Notes: a model not told the origin generated them from the letters alone. A stretch of DNA of 64,000 nucleotides from Chitinophagales bacterium (GCA_013299105.1 JAAFJY010000006.1:211032-275031); one strand, 5' to 3'; shown: positions 9,447-19,006, counted from the stretch's first letter. A program made the numbers and translations.

Positions 9447-9922
9447 ATAGTTAGGACTTGATAGCAAACAAAAATTTGGGGAATAGGAGATTTTCTTTAC
9501 AAATCTCTTTTCAATAACGCAAAAATGGGGTGTTTTGATTCCAAAAATCAAGCCTAAATATGAACTTTAGATTAAATTTCGGCAAAAGGAGATGAAATGC
9601 GATTTTCAGTCGACAAAACACACTTATTTATCGACAAACGCCGTTCAAAATGCACCCACCAGCCTTTATTCTGCAAACGATTTCAGCCACCGGATGGATT
9701 GCTCTTTTACCTGGTGGATGGGGTATATTATTTTAGCGCAACCAAGATAACGAAATTAAATTCGGATCAAAATCATGCATCATAGAGCCGGCAAAACCAT
9801 TTTTTGCGCTAACTAAAAAACTGAACCCTTCCTCTGGCATAAAATTGCAGTCGGAAAAGGGGGAAGGCAAGGAATTTGAAATATATTTGCTGCTGCAACA
9901 AAAACACCCAAAAACACTGCAC
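9447..9922. other. Intergenic region, 476 bases
   Basis: This AT-rich stretch separates two divergent small genes. An open frame at 9597-9785 has no recognisable features and is not called. A TATATTTG box (TAnnTTTG type) at 9882-9889 may be the promoter element of the gene at 9923. Nothing else stands out. Confidence 0.5.
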
Positions 9923-10273
9923 ATGTCCTTAATAGATTCTTCAACAGGTTCGAAATTATCTGCCCGCGCGCAATGGATTGGTGTACTTTCCTATTTATCG
10001 CCAATTGGTTGGGTTATGGCCTTGGTGTTGCATTTGACTGGCAAGACGGAATATGGTTCTTTTCACCTGCGCCAGTCTACTGGTATTTTCATTACTTTAG
10101 TGGCCATGTACTTCATGAGTTCCATTCCTTATTTGGGTGCGCTTGTGCTCATTCTTGGCTTGGTTTTGTGCTTTTTTTTCTGGGTAGTGGGTTACATGGG
10201 GGCCATCCAGGGCAAGCGCAACATGGTGCCTTATTTGGGGCCATATTTTCAAGAGTATATGAAATTTTTGTAG
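9923..10273 (+). CDS. DUF4870-like small membrane protein
   Basis: 116 residues from ATG 9923 (MSLIDSSTG). A polar N-terminus is followed by three hydrophobic segments (about 22-42 YLSPIGWVMALVL, 55-72 FITLVAMYFM, 75-98 YLGALVLILGLVLCFFF). The layout of a YLSPIGW segment, a HLRQSTG loop and two further helices matches the DUF4870/Tic20-like family of inner-membrane proteins, whose function is unknown. The frame upstream to 9845 lacks support. It is monocistronic; a TATATTTG element lies 34 bases upstream. Confidence 0.72.
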   Translation: MSLIDSSTGSKLSARAQWIGVLSYLSPIGWVMALVLHLTGKTEYGSFHLRQSTGIFITLVAMYFMSSIPYLGALVLILGLVLCFFFWVVGYMGAIQGKRNMVPYLGPYFQEYMKFL

Positions 10274-10594
10274 CAATAGTGACGCTTCAGGGAGCGTAAA
10301 ACAAGAAGGGTAGTACTACAGGTGCAAGGCTATTTCAAAGGATTTCAACGTAAATCAGCGTAAGTTCTCAGTTCAACTTCTGCACATATCTCCACTTGAT
10401 TTGGCTGCATTGAAATATTTTCGCAAGCAGGTTGCAAACATGCAATAGAGCGGGTTGAGAACTTACAAATCAGCATTACATTATATTGACTACCAATGAT
10501 TTATATTTCCTACCATCAAGATTGCCATCACCAAAAAAAGCCCAGCGCACCTTCAAACAATGCACCAGGCTTTTTCACAGCAATATATTTTCCC
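10274..10594. other. Intergenic region, 321 bases
   Basis: Gap between the DUF4870-like gene and the 3' end of the RND operon. GTAAGTTCTCA at 10360-10370 is repeated inverted as TGAGAACTTAC at 10456-10466, bracketing about 85 bases. No gene or clear terminator was found. Confidence 0.5.
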
Positions 10595-13500
10595 TTACAA
10601 CTCCACCTCTTTAACCGTCACCGCAGGCGGCAATAACTTATACAGCAGCGGCGTCACGATCCTACTCAGCAAAGTCGATGAAATCAAACCGCCGATCAGC
10701 ACCCAGGCCAGTGGCGAAATCAAAGGCGAAGACTCTAAAATCAGCGGAATCAAGCCTCCGATGGCCGTCACGGTAGTGAGCAAGATGGGCAGAAAACGGG
10801 TTTCGGCACCAACCAGAATAGCTTCTTCCAAGGGCATGCCCTCTTCTCGCAACTGATTGGTGTAGTCCACCAGCAAGATCGAATTTTTGATCTCGATGCC
10901 CACCAAGGCAATCATGCCAATGGTGGCTACGAAGGAGAGGGTTTCTCCAATCAAGAATAAGATGCCCAGGGCTCCGATGATGCCCAACGGGATCACCGAC
11001 AACACGATCAGGGTACTTTTGAAGGTCCGAAACTCCAGCACCAGGATGGCCAACAAGCCAAACACTGCGATCAAAATGATCGTACCCATGCCTCCAAAGG
11101 ATTCTTCGGCACTTTCTCTTTCCCCACCCGCAATAAAACTGAAGCCATAGGGGAAAGGGTGAGCCGCCAGTTTTTCTATGATTTCGTCGGTCAGTTTGTC
11201 GGTGTTGTAGCCTGTTTGCACGAAACTGGTCACGCCCACCATGCGCTCCTTGTTGAAGTGGCGCAACTCGGAGGGAGAGGCCGCCAATTCCAACTTCGCA
11301 ACCTGGTTCAGGGGGACCAAAGCCCCACTCAGCGAGGTCAAGTAAATGCGCGAAAACACTTCCAGGGCTTCTTTTTCGGTTTTAGCCACCGATACATTGA
11401 TCTTGTACTCCTCCCCTTCGTCGGTACGGAAATTGCTCACGTCCAAGCCCGCGATGCCCATGCGGATGGTTTTTGCAATTTCGGCCATCGGCAAGCCCAG
11501 CAGGCCTGCTTTGTCCTTGTTGATCATTACTTTGAGGTCGGTTTTTTTTGTGCGCAAAGGGTTGGTCACATAGACCGTGCCTTCGACCGACTTCATGATG
11601 TTCTCGGCTACAAAAGCCAATTTGTTCAAAGTATCGAGGTTGGGACCCAGGATGCGCATTTCGATCGGGGCATCGGTTGGTGGGCCCTGCTGAAAACGCT
11701 CTACTTGAATATCGACCCCCGGATAATCGGCGAAACGTTCCCGCAAAGTGTCTACCAAAGCGGTAATCTCTGGCACATGCAGTACTGGATCTACCTGTAC
11801 AAATACCTGGCTGTAATTGGCTGCGTTCTCTTTTTGGAACTCGTTGTAATAAACCCGGGGATTGCCTTTGCCCACATTGGCACTTACCTTCTGGACCTGT
11901 GGGTGCTGAAAAAGTTCAGCTTCCACCTTACGGGTCATGCGGTCGGTCTCCTTGATGCTGGTACCCAAAGGCATGTTGATATTGACGTTGAACATCGGTT
12001 TTTCCGACATCGGAAACAAACTGAAGCCAATGCTGGGCACCAAGGTCAGGCTAGCCATGAAAATCAAAAAGGTACCTAAAAGGGTCAAAATCGGGTGCTT
12101 GAAAGCCCAAATCAACACCTTGTGGTAAGGGTCATTGATGTAGCGTTTAAAAGCGCGTAGAAAAAAGTTGCCCTCCGACTGTTCATGCTTTTTGAGCATA
12201 ATGCTCGACAAAAAAGGGATGATGGTGATGGCTACAAACAAGGAAGCAAAAATGGTAGAAATGAGCGCAACTGGCAAGCTGCGGATGAACTGCCCAGAGC
12301 CTTCAGGCAAAAAAGCCAAAGGCAAAAAGGCCAAAATCAAAGTCGCCGTGCAGCCCAAAACCGCTACGCTGATCTGTTTGGTAGCCACAATCGCGGCCTT
12401 CTTGCGGTCGTATCCCATGCGTAGGAAGCGCTCGATGTTTTCCACGATCACAATGCTGTCATCCACCAACAAACCCAAGGACACCACCAGCCCCACGATG
12501 CTCAATTGGTTGAGCGAAAAACCTGCCCAGCTCAGTATCGCCACCCCAATCGACAAAGACAAGGGAATGGAAATCATCACCACCAGCGATGCGCGAAAAC
12601 CCAAAGGAACGAGGGTCAACAACACCAGAAAAATGGCAATGGCAAAATCTTTACCCAAGCCCCCCAAGCGCCTTTTTACGTTTTCGGGCTGGTCAAAACC
12701 TTGCTGCATGGACATGTTGCTAGGCAGCCTTTTTTGAAAATCGGTAAAAATGGGCTGTACCTTTTCGTTGGACTGGATGATGTTTTTCAGGTCTTTGAGC
12801 TTGGTGACCACCCATACGGCCCGTTCGCCGTTGAAACGGGCTTTGTGGCTGATGTCTTCTTCGCCGTATTTTACGCTGGCGATGTCGCGCAGGTAAACCA
12901 CTCGCCCCTCGGAGGTGGGTTTGACGATGATGTTGCGGATGTCATCCAGGCTTTTGAGGCTGCTGTTGGTGGTGATGTTGAATTTTTTGGCCCCAATGTT
13001 CAAGTCACCACCTGGGATATTGATGTTGCTGGCCTCGATGAAGTTCAAAACCTGGTTGAGTCCAACTTGGTTTTGGGCCATTTTTTCCAGGTTCACCTCC
13101 ACTTCGATTTGGCGATCGGGGTAAGCCTGAATTTCCACTTCTTTCAGGTCGCGTACCTTTTCCAGGCGCTTTTTCAAGTCCTCGGCTACGTTCTTCATCT
13201 CCTCATACGAGGCCGTTGAGGAGGTAATGGCAGTTTGTAAAATAGCCACATCCGCCGAGGAGGCGCGTTGCACTTCGAGCAAGGCTAAGTCTTGGGGCAG
13301 GCTGCTGCGCAACTTGTTCACTTCGCGGATGACGTCGTTGTTTTTGGCGTCAATGTCCACCCCATAAGTGAATTCGAGGCGCAAGAGCATGAGGCCGTCG
13401 TCGCAGTTCGTCACGATTTTTTTCACATCGTCCAACTCCGCTACGGCATCTTCGATCGGGTCAGCAAGCAGTTCTTCCATGTCATTGGGACTGGCACCAG

Positions 13501-13654
13501 GATACACGGCCAAAACCACAAAAATGGGCGCACTAAAAACGGGGTCTTCGCCCCGGGGCATGGTAAAGAGGGCATTCAAGCCCAGCAGCAGCACCATCAC
13601 AAAAATGATGATGGTAAACTGGTAATTGCGTACAGCAAATTCGGTAATCTTCAT
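10595..13654 (-). CDS. RND efflux transporter permease (AcrB family)
   Basis: 1019-residue inner-membrane proton-driven pump subunit, last gene of a tolC-adaptor-pump operon. It has the canonical plan: first helix near 11-30, a large periplasmic loop, helices 2-6 (about 330-480), a second loop and the final helix block (about 850-1010). Proton-relay residues are visible: an acidic pair Asp398-Asp399 in LLVDDSIVIVENIER and Lys923 in EIKNSILLVDY, equivalent to AcrB Asp407/408 and Lys940. The start MKITEFAVRNYQF is typical. The gap to the adaptor is 9 bases, so translation is likely coupled. The substrate cannot be read from sequence; drugs, bile-like compounds or lipids are possible. The pump assembles with the adaptor and a TolC-type channel across the envelope. 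Confidence 0.95.
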   Translation of the reverse strand: MKITEFAVRNYQFTIIIFVMVLLLGLNALFTMPRGEDPVFSAPIFVVLAVYPGASPNDMEELLADPIEDAVAELDDVKKIVTNCDDGLMLLRLEFTYGVDIDAKNNDVIREVNKLRSSLPQDLALLEVQRASSADVAILQTAITSSTASYEEMKNVAEDLKKRLEKVRDLKEVEIQAYPDRQIEVEVNLEKMAQNQVGLNQVLNFIEASNINIPGGDLNIGAKKFNITTNSSLKSLDDIRNIIVKPTSEGRVVYLRDIASVKYGEEDISHKARFNGERAVWVVTKLKDLKNIIQSNEKVQPIFTDFQKRLPSNMSMQQGFDQPENVKRRLGGLGKDFAIAIFLVLLTLVPLGFRASLVVMISIPLSLSIGVAILSWAGFSLNQLSIVGLVVSLGLLVDDSIVIVENIERFLRMGYDRKKAAIVATKQISVAVLGCTATLILAFLPLAFLPEGSGQFIRSLPVALISTIFASLFVAITIIPFLSSIMLKKHEQSEGNFFLRAFKRYINDPYHKVLIWAFKHPILTLLGTFLIFMASLTLVPSIGFSLFPMSEKPMFNVNINMPLGTSIKETDRMTRKVEAELFQHPQVQKVSANVGKGNPRVYYNEFQKENAANYSQVFVQVDPVLHVPEITALVDTLRERFADYPGVDIQVERFQQGPPTDAPIEMRILGPNLDTLNKLAFVAENIMKSVEGTVYVTNPLRTKKTDLKVMINKDKAGLLGLPMAEIAKTIRMGIAGLDVSNFRTDEGEEYKINVSVAKTEKEALEVFSRIYLTSLSGALVPLNQVAKLELAASPSELRHFNKERMVGVTSFVQTGYNTDKLTDEIIEKLAAHPFPYGFSFIAGGERESAEESFGGMGTIILIAVFGLLAILVLEFRTFKSTLIVLSVIPLGIIGALGILFLIGETLSFVATIGMIALVGIEIKNSILLVDYTNQLREEGMPLEEAILVGAETRFLPILLTTVTAIGGLIPLILESSPLISPLAWVLIGGLISSTLLSRIVTPLLYKLLPPAVTVKEVEL

Positions 13655-13663
13655 GGCTGGGGC

Positions 13664-14713
13664 TTATTGTATGGTCCGTACTTTCATGCCGTCTTCGAGG
13701 TAAGGTGCACCAGCAGTGACCACCTTTTGCACCCCGTCAAGGCCAGCAAGAATGACAATTTTATCTTCAAACAAGGGGCCAACGGTCACTTCCAGGCGGC
13801 GTACAGTCAGGTCCTCGTTGAGGGCAAACACCACGGCGCTGCTGCCATTGCTTTCCACGATGGCTTCTACGGGAATTACCGCTTGTGGGCCTTGTTTTTT
13901 GGGGTAAGCCTTGAGCATGGCCACTAGGCCCACTGCCAGGCGGGGAGTGTTGCCCACAAAATCAAACTCGGCGTCAAAAGTGCCGCTTTGGGGGTTGCCC
14001 ACGTCGGCCAGTTGGCTCAGTTTAGCCGTGAAAGTTTTACCAGGGTAAGCGTCCATGCTTACTTCGCAGCGGTCGCCCAGGGCCAAACGAGCCCAATCGC
14101 GGTCAGCCAGGCCTCCTTTGATCACCCAGTCGGCTTGCGCTGCGCTGAGGATGTAAAACACCGGGCTGCCAGGGCCTACAACTTCTCCTTCGTTCATGAT
14201 TTTTTTCACCACCTTGCCACTGATCGGCGAACGGATTTCCGAATAACTTTGGTTAAAACGGGCCATTTGCAGGCTCTGCTCAGAGATGCTCAGTCCCGTA
14301 TTGGCATTTTGCACTTGCTCCAGAGTAGCCACGCTGTCGGCGTAAAGGTTTTGGGCGCGTTGTAGGTCGCGTTTCGACTTTGCTACACCTTCTTGAGCCT
14401 GTTGCACCTGGGCATTGATCTCGGTTAGGTTGAGGGTAGCCAAGAGCTGGCCTTTTTTTACAAATTGCCCTTCTTCTACCAAAATGCGGGCAATGATACC
14501 ACCGGTTTTGAAGGCGGGCCGGGCTTCATTCGAAGCTGAAACGATGCCTGCAAGCTGAATGGGTGCGGAAATTTCCTGGCGGCCCACTTCGGCCACTTTT
14601 ACCGGAGTACCAAGGGCGGGTTTAGCGCTGGAGTCGGTAGTTTTTTCTTTTTTCCCACAGGCAAAGAGCAGGCCCGTCAATAGGAGCGGGAGTAAAAGGC
14701 TGCTGTATTTCAT
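13664..14713 (-). CDS. RND efflux periplasmic adaptor (membrane fusion protein)
   Basis: 349-residue HlyD/AcrA-type adaptor bridging the RND pump and the outer-membrane channel. It has a lipoprotein signal with LLFAC (Cys19) and would be anchored in the inner membrane. After a short linker come the first barrel-sandwich half (ILVEEGQFVKKGQLLATL, about 75-92), a coiled-coil hairpin (about 95-150, QVQQAQEGVAKSKRDLQRA), the second lipoyl half (IRSPISGKVVKK), a beta-barrel domain and a membrane-proximal domain to the end. Length and order are normal. It lies 33 bases downstream of the tolC-like gene and 9 bases upstream of the pump gene, all on the minus strand. Confidence 0.94.
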   Translation of the reverse strand: MKYSSLLLPLLLTGLLFACGKKEKTTDSSAKPALGTPVKVAEVGRQEISAPIQLAGIVSASNEARPAFKTGGIIARILVEEGQFVKKGQLLATLNLTEINAQVQQAQEGVAKSKRDLQRAQNLYADSVATLEQVQNANTGLSISEQSLQMARFNQSYSEIRSPISGKVVKKIMNEGEVVGPGSPVFYILSAAQADWVIKGGLADRDWARLALGDRCEVSMDAYPGKTFTAKLSQLADVGNPQSGTFDAEFDFVGNTPRLAVGLVAMLKAYPKKQGPQAVIPVEAIVESNGSSAVVFALNEDLTVRRLEVTVGPLFEDKIVILAGLDGVQKVVTAGAPYLEDGMKVRTIQ

Positions 14714-14746
14714 GGCTGTTTTGTTGAACGTGAATGTTTGTTTGGG

Positions 14747-16081
14747 TTAGAGCGGATAAGCGGCCAGAGCCCTTTCCAGTTCAGCGGCTTTGACCAGGAT
14801 ATTATAGGCGGCGATGGCCCTTTGCAAGTCTACGGTAGTCAAGCGGTTGCGGGCGTCGAAGAGTTCCAGGGAATTGGCCACTCCTTCGCGGTAGCGCTTG
14901 AAAGTATCTCGGTAATAAGCCTGAGCCGAGGCCTGTTGGGCATCATAGCTCTGGAGGGCTTCCTGTTCTGCCGCAAGGGCGTTCTGGGCGATCCGGATTT
15001 GCAGCAGGATTTGGTCTTCGGCCTGCTTGATTTGCTGGTCGATAGCGTTCACATTGAGGGCGGCTTGTTGGGTTTGCAGGCGGTTGCGTTTGTTGTTCCA
15101 CAGCGGCATTTCAAACGAAAATCCCAACAAGGCATAAGGACTGAAGCCAAAATTGAAAGCTTGCGAGCCCAGGTCCAATTGAGCACCCAGCTTGGGCTTG
15201 TTGTAGGTATCTTTCAAGTCCACCAACAACTGATTGATTTCCTTGGCCTTGTTGAGTTGGGCCAGTTCTTCGCGGGAAGCAGCCTGGGCGGGCATGGCCA
15301 CCAGTGTCATGGCCGCAGAATCGACGGCGATGGTTTCATCCAGGTTGCGGCCCAAAAGATGGTTGAAATAAGCGGCGGCATTTTTCTGCATTTTACGGGC
15401 TTCCACCGCCTGGGCTTGCACCTGCGCAATTTCGCCATTGACCCGCGTGATCGCCGAGGGCAGGGCTTTGTCGTTGCGCACCAGGCTTTCGTTCACCCGC
15501 TTGCTTTCGTCCAGCAGTTGCAAGGCTTTTTCGTAAATGCGGATCGCTTCCAGGCTTTGCAAGTACTGGAAATAGGCCACTTTGATGTTTTTGGCCAGTT
15601 CGCGCTTGTACACTTGCGCGTCGATTTCTTGCAAGGTGACTTGTGCGGCTTTCACTTTGCGGTTGATTTTGATTTCCGCATTGATGATCGGCTGCTGGGT
15701 GCGGACCTTCACATCGTAAAAGTTGTTGGGAGCCAGGAGTTCATTCACGTTCTCCACCTGTGGGAAGTTGTTGGTTTTGGTCAACTGGTTGAGCGTGGAA
15801 TACACCGGATTGAGCAAATCGCCCACTGGAAAAGAAATGGTTCGCCCGCCAGCGGCCAGGGTATAAGTGCCGTTCAGGCCCACATTGGGGTAAAACAGGC
15901 GCTTGGCCTCGTCCAGGGCTACCAGGTTGCGCTCCAAGTAAAACTGCTTTTCTTTCAGGGCTGGGCTGTTGGCAAAAGCTTCGCGGATGTAAGCATCCAG
16001 GGTGCTGCCTTGGGCCAATATTCCATTTTGGGCCCATGCTACGCCGAATACAGTCAGGAGGGTAAAAATTGTGCTTCGCAT
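14747..16081 (-). CDS. TolC-family outer-membrane efflux channel
   Basis: 444 residues from ATG 16081, first gene of the efflux operon. A signal peptide (about 1-24, ending near GILAQG) precedes two copies of the OEP helical fold, with long amphipathic helices rich in Gln, Ala and Leu and short beta-strand segments (for example LFYPNVGLNGTYTL near 63-76 and ALLGFSFEMPLWNN in the second half). The C-terminal helix carries YREGVANSLELFDARNRL, characteristic of the family. It forms a trimeric outer-membrane duct engaged by the adaptor. A long frame on the opposite strand (14738-16087) is a composition shadow. A ~141-bp MITE-like repeat begins 41 bases upstream of its start, so promoter elements may lie inside or next to that repeat. 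Confidence 0.93.
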   Translation of the reverse strand: MRSTIFTLLTVFGVAWAQNGILAQGSTLDAYIREAFANSPALKEKQFYLERNLVALDEAKRLFYPNVGLNGTYTLAAGGRTISFPVGDLLNPVYSTLNQLTKTNNFPQVENVNELLAPNNFYDVKVRTQQPIINAEIKINRKVKAAQVTLQEIDAQVYKRELAKNIKVAYFQYLQSLEAIRIYEKALQLLDESKRVNESLVRNDKALPSAITRVNGEIAQVQAQAVEARKMQKNAAAYFNHLLGRNLDETIAVDSAAMTLVAMPAQAASREELAQLNKAKEINQLLVDLKDTYNKPKLGAQLDLGSQAFNFGFSPYALLGFSFEMPLWNNKRNRLQTQQAALNVNAIDQQIKQAEDQILLQIRIAQNALAAEQEALQSYDAQQASAQAYYRDTFKRYREGVANSLELFDARNRLTTVDLQRAIAAYNILVKAAELERALAAYPL

Positions 16082-16121
16082 GTTTGAGCTTGAAGGGTTG
16101 GGGCAAAATTGATTTTACCGC

Positions 16122-16262
16122 CTTAGTATTTGAGCTAAAATAAGATGGACATATTTGTTTTTAAGGTTTAGCAAAAAAAGAACACAACTTCCTTTCATCC
16201 AGTTGCTTTTCTTTTTTCACTAAACCCAAACCTGTCCACCTTATTTTTTTACGCTCCCTTAT
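16122..16262. mobile_element. MITE-like element, copy A (141 bp)
   Basis: Starts CTTAGTATTTGAGCTAAAAT and ends TTTTTTACGCTCCCTTAT. The two arms are imperfect inverted repeats of about 37 bp: the left arm reads GAGCTAAAATAAGATGGACA and then GGTTTAG, and the right arm read in reverse complement gives GAGCGTAAAAAAATAAGGTG, GACAGG, GGTTTAG. The centre holds AAAAAAAGAACACAACTT. Near-identical copies lie at 25424-25564 and 50302-50457. There is no coding capacity. Confidence 0.82.
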
Positions 16263-16506
16263 AAAACATGCTACAAAGAAAGCCCCATGAGACTGCTCAA
16301 TCAAGCCTTGCATGCCGAATCGTCGTTTGGATGGGTTGAATGGGTTGATTTTGGGGTTGAAGGAGGGTAAACGCATCGTGTCACCCTAAAATTCATTTCA
16401 CCCTGGATCAGGACAAAAAAAGGGGTTACCAAGGGTGTCAACAAGACAAGTGAAGTATTTAGTGGTATTCGCCGATGCATGGCCATGCACAGCTGTACGT
16501 ATCCGC

Positions 16507-16542
16507 CTTAGTATTTGAGCTAAAATAAAATGGAAGTATTTG
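16507..16542. repeat. MITE-like element, left-end fragment
   Basis: CTTAGTATTTGAGCTAAAAT followed by AAAATGGAAGTATTTG repeats the left terminus of the 141-bp element, in the same orientation as copy A and 385 bases from it. The right arm is missing, so this is a solo end or a truncated copy. Confidence 0.7.
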
Positions 16543-16673
16543 ACCGACGAGCTACGCAGCTACGGAGACAAAGAGCCCGCGAAACTGGGGCCGTAACTAA
16601 AATTTGGATTACCAGTCTAGGATTTTTCACGTAAAACACTTGAGCATTCTCAGCCAGCGTTGGTCATTGCTAC

Positions 16674-16708
16674 TAAAAAAATCGGGTCTCAAATGATTTT
16701 GAGACCCG
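16674..16708 (-). terminator. Terminator of the TonB-family gene
   Basis: On the minus strand GGGTCTCAAA pairs with TTTGAGACCC around ATCA, followed by GATTTTTTT (plus-strand stem 16683-16708 with the A-run at 16675-16680). It lies 17 bases past the stop of the gene ending at 16725. Confidence 0.85.
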
Positions 16709-16724
16709 GACTACATCTTTTTCA

Positions 16725-17606
16725 TTACTGTAGCACAAACCGTACGGGGAGGCTCATCAGCACCTTTACTGGAATACCTCGGTTTTTGCCGGGATTCCAG
16801 CGCTCCATTTTTTTGACTACTCGTAGTGCTTCTTCGCCACAACCGCCACCGATGTCTTTTACAACAACCGGGTTGGAGACATTGCCTTCTTTATCCACCA
16901 CGAATTGGATCACGACCGTCCCAGTTATGCCATTTTCGGCGGCCAGGCGGGGGTATTTGATTTCCCGGGCCAGGTAACCCATGATGTTTTCGGGATAAGC
17001 AGGCATTTGCTCCACTACCACGAAAGGTTTGTCCTCCTTTACTGGTAGCTCGGCGACGAGCACTTCTTCTGGTGCTTCTTCCACCGGAGCATCCAGCAAG
17101 CCCTCGGGGGTGCCGTTTGGATCACCATCAATGGTTTTGGTGCCAATAGCAATGTCCTTCATCTCCTCCTGGGTGGGTGGAACTTCTTCTTCAGCAACTA
17201 AATCGTCAGGAGTAGGTTTCGGGACCACAAAGGCAATCGTAGCCTGCTGCGGTGGCGGTGGTGGCGTCACGGGCGGTGGTGGTGGTGGAGTATTTTGCTC
17301 AACAGGAGGAGGGGTAAGTTCAACAATCGTACCGTCGAGAAATTTATTGTTTGCCAGTACTTTTTTTGCAAAAATCGTTCCAAAATAAGCAAACAGCACC
17401 AAACCAATGGTCAATAAACCCGCCAAAGTCATGCGGCGATTGTATTGTTGTCGAAGCTGGTATGCGCCATACTCTTGGTTGCGGTAACTGAACAACAATT
17501 CCAACCAGTAAGGCTGAAAAATCGTACCCGATAGTGCTCGATTCAAGGTAAAAGGCTGGCTATCACCCAGTTTTTGGCCAGGTGGCAAAGATCGTTGTGC
17601 TGACAT
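16725..17606 (-). CDS. TonB-family energy transducer
   Basis: 293 residues from ATG 17606 (MSAQRSLPPGQ); a longer frame to 17678 adds an atypical N-terminus. An N-terminal cytoplasmic part of about 55 residues, including YRNQEYGAYQLRQQYNRRM, which is typical of Bacteroidota TonB proteins, is followed by one membrane helix (LAGLLTIGLVLFAYFGTIF), a Pro-rich spacer (TPPPVEQNTPPPPPPVTPP), an acidic Glu/Pro-rich periplasmic linker and a C-terminal TonB domain (about 205-293, EIKYPRLAAENGITGTVVIQ, MERWNPGKNRGIPV). It transmits proton-motive energy from ExbB/ExbD to outer-membrane receptors, possibly the receptor at 30409-32661. ExbB/ExbD are not in the window. It is monocistronic with its own terminator. 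Confidence 0.93.
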   Translation of the reverse strand: MSAQRSLPPGQKLGDSQPFTLNRALSGTIFQPYWLELLFSYRNQEYGAYQLRQQYNRRMTLAGLLTIGLVLFAYFGTIFAKKVLANNKFLDGTIVELTPPPVEQNTPPPPPPVTPPPPPQQATIAFVVPKPTPDDLVAEEEVPPTQEEMKDIAIGTKTIDGDPNGTPEGLLDAPVEEAPEEVLVAELPVKEDKPFVVVEQMPAYPENIMGYLAREIKYPRLAAENGITGTVVIQFVVDKEGNVSNPVVVKDIGGGCGEEALRVVKKMERWNPGKNRGIPVKVLMSLPVRFVLQ

Positions 17607-17848
17607 GTTTTTGGTTTTGGGCAAAAGCAGGACCAGCTCACCCCGTGGTACCAGGCAGGGCAATGTCCGATTTTGCAAATGTGTAAGGGATGATTTGTCG
17701 CTTTAATTTTCAAACGACCTACACTACAATAGATGCAATGGAAAGTAAAAATGGTGTGTGTGGTTCGCTTTTAGCTTATTTTTTTGCTAAACCTGGACCG
17801 GAAACCCCAAAAAGCTTGTTTTGAGTTCGTCTACTGTGAAAATACTTG

Positions 17849-17856
17849 TATCTTTG
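17849..17856 (+). promoter_or_regulatory. Candidate -7 promoter element for the aminotransferase
   Basis: TATCTTTG matches the Bacteroidota TAnnTTTG element and ends four bases before ATG 17861. A TTTG at 17820-17823 lies 25 bases upstream, farther than the usual 19-21, so the -33 part is weak. If used, the transcript would be almost leaderless. Confidence 0.42.
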
Positions 17857-17860
17857 TAGG

Positions 17861-19006
17861 ATGTTAATGTCCTCTAAGCTACCCGGAATCGGCACTTCTA
17901 TTTTTACGGTTATCTCTGCTCTTGCTCAAGAACACAATGCGATCAACCTTGGCCAGGGCTTTCCGGATTATCCTACTTCCGAGCATTTGATGGACCTGGT
18001 GAATAAGTACATGCGCCAGGGCTACAACCAGTATGCTCCCATGCCTGGGGTGATGCGTCTTCGCGAGCGCATTGCCGAAAAAATTGAAGGCATGTACGGC
18101 ATCAATGTCGATCCTGACCGGGAAATCACCATCACATCTGGTGCTTCCGAGGCTTTGTTCTCTGCCATTGCTTGCCTGATTCGCCCTGGCGACGAGGTGA
18201 TCATTTTTGAACCCGCTTATGATTTGTACCGCCCTGCAGTGGAGATTTTTGGTGGGGTGGTCAAAACGTATGAATTACTGGCCCCCGATTTTCAGGTCAA
18301 CTGGAATTATTTGAAACGCATGATGAGCTCCAAAACCAGGCTCATCATCATCAATAATCCGCACAATCCGTCAGGTAAGGTTTTCAAGGAAAGCGACTTG
18401 CTGGAGTTGGAAAAATTCCTGGACAGCAGCCATGATTTATTCATCGTGAGCGATGAAGCCTACGAGCACTTGATTTTTGATGGGCTGGAACACCAGAGCG
18501 TTTTGCGCTATCCACGCCTGCGCGAGCGTGCCTTTGCCGCTTTTTCTTTTGGTAAAACCTTTCACAACACGGGTTGGAAAATAGGTTATTGTATAGCCCC
18601 ACCAGCTTTGACCAAGGAGTTTCGCAAAGTTCACCAATTCAATGTTTTTTCGGTGAATACGCCAATGCAACATGCTTTTGCAGCGTTTTTAGAAGATCCC
18701 ATTGAGTACCTGGGGCTGAGCACCTTTTTTACCCACAAACGCGATTTGTTTTTGGACATCATCGAAAAATCGCGTTTCACTCCCTTGGCTTGCGAAGGTA
18801 CTTATTTTCAAACCTGCCTTTATGACCGCATCAGCGACGAAAAAGATATTGACCTCTGTAGGCGCCTGACTACTGACTTAGGGGTGGCCGCCATTCCATT
18901 CTCGGCTTTTTACACCAATGGCACCAATCAAAACATCATCCGTTTCTGTTTTGCTAAAAAAGACGAAACCTTGGAGCGGGCTGGTGAGTTGTTGTTGAAA
19001 GCGTAG
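17861..19006 (+). CDS. ybdL: Methionine/aromatic aminotransferase (YbdL-like, PLP fold type I)
   Basis: 381 residues from ATG 17861 (ATG 17867 is a close alternative). The sequence follows E. coli YbdL from end to end: SKLPGIGTSIFTVISALAQ, INLGQGFPDYP, NQYAPMPGV, TSGASEALFSAI, NNPHNPSGK, SDEAYEHL and the PLP-lysine segment SFGKTFHNTGWKIGY (Lys232). The family transfers the amino group of methionine and some aromatic amino acids to a keto acid; in other bacteria it closes the methionine salvage route. Length is as expected. No other salvage genes are adjacent, so the role rests on family similarity. A TATCTTTG element just upstream suggests its own promoter. Confidence 0.92.
   Translation: MLMSSKLPGIGTSIFTVISALAQEHNAINLGQGFPDYPTSEHLMDLVNKYMRQGYNQYAPMPGVMRLRERIAEKIEGMYGINVDPDREITITSGASEALFSAIACLIRPGDEVIIFEPAYDLYRPAVEIFGGVVKTYELLAPDFQVNWNYLKRMMSSKTRLIIINNPHNPSGKVFKESDLLELEKFLDSSHDLFIVSDEAYEHLIFDGLEHQSVLRYPRLRERAFAAFSFGKTFHNTGWKIGYCIAPPALTKEFRKVHQFNVFSVNTPMQHAFAAFLEDPIEYLGLSTFFTHKRDLFLDIIEKSRFTPLACEGTYFQTCLYDRISDEKDIDLCRRLTTDLGVAAIPFSAFYTNGTNQNIIRFCFAKKDETLERAGELLLKA

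Noticed and set aside
9597..9785. 62-codon plus-strand frame
   Set aside because: No signal, motif or promoter; low-complexity coding appearance only.
11159..12079. 306-codon plus-strand frame opposite the RND pump
   Set aside because: Antisense shadow of an intact AcrB-family gene.
14738..16087. 449-codon plus-strand open frame opposite the tolC-like gene
   Set aside because: It is the mirror of a well-supported TolC-family gene, has no recognisable domain and only a composition-driven open frame.
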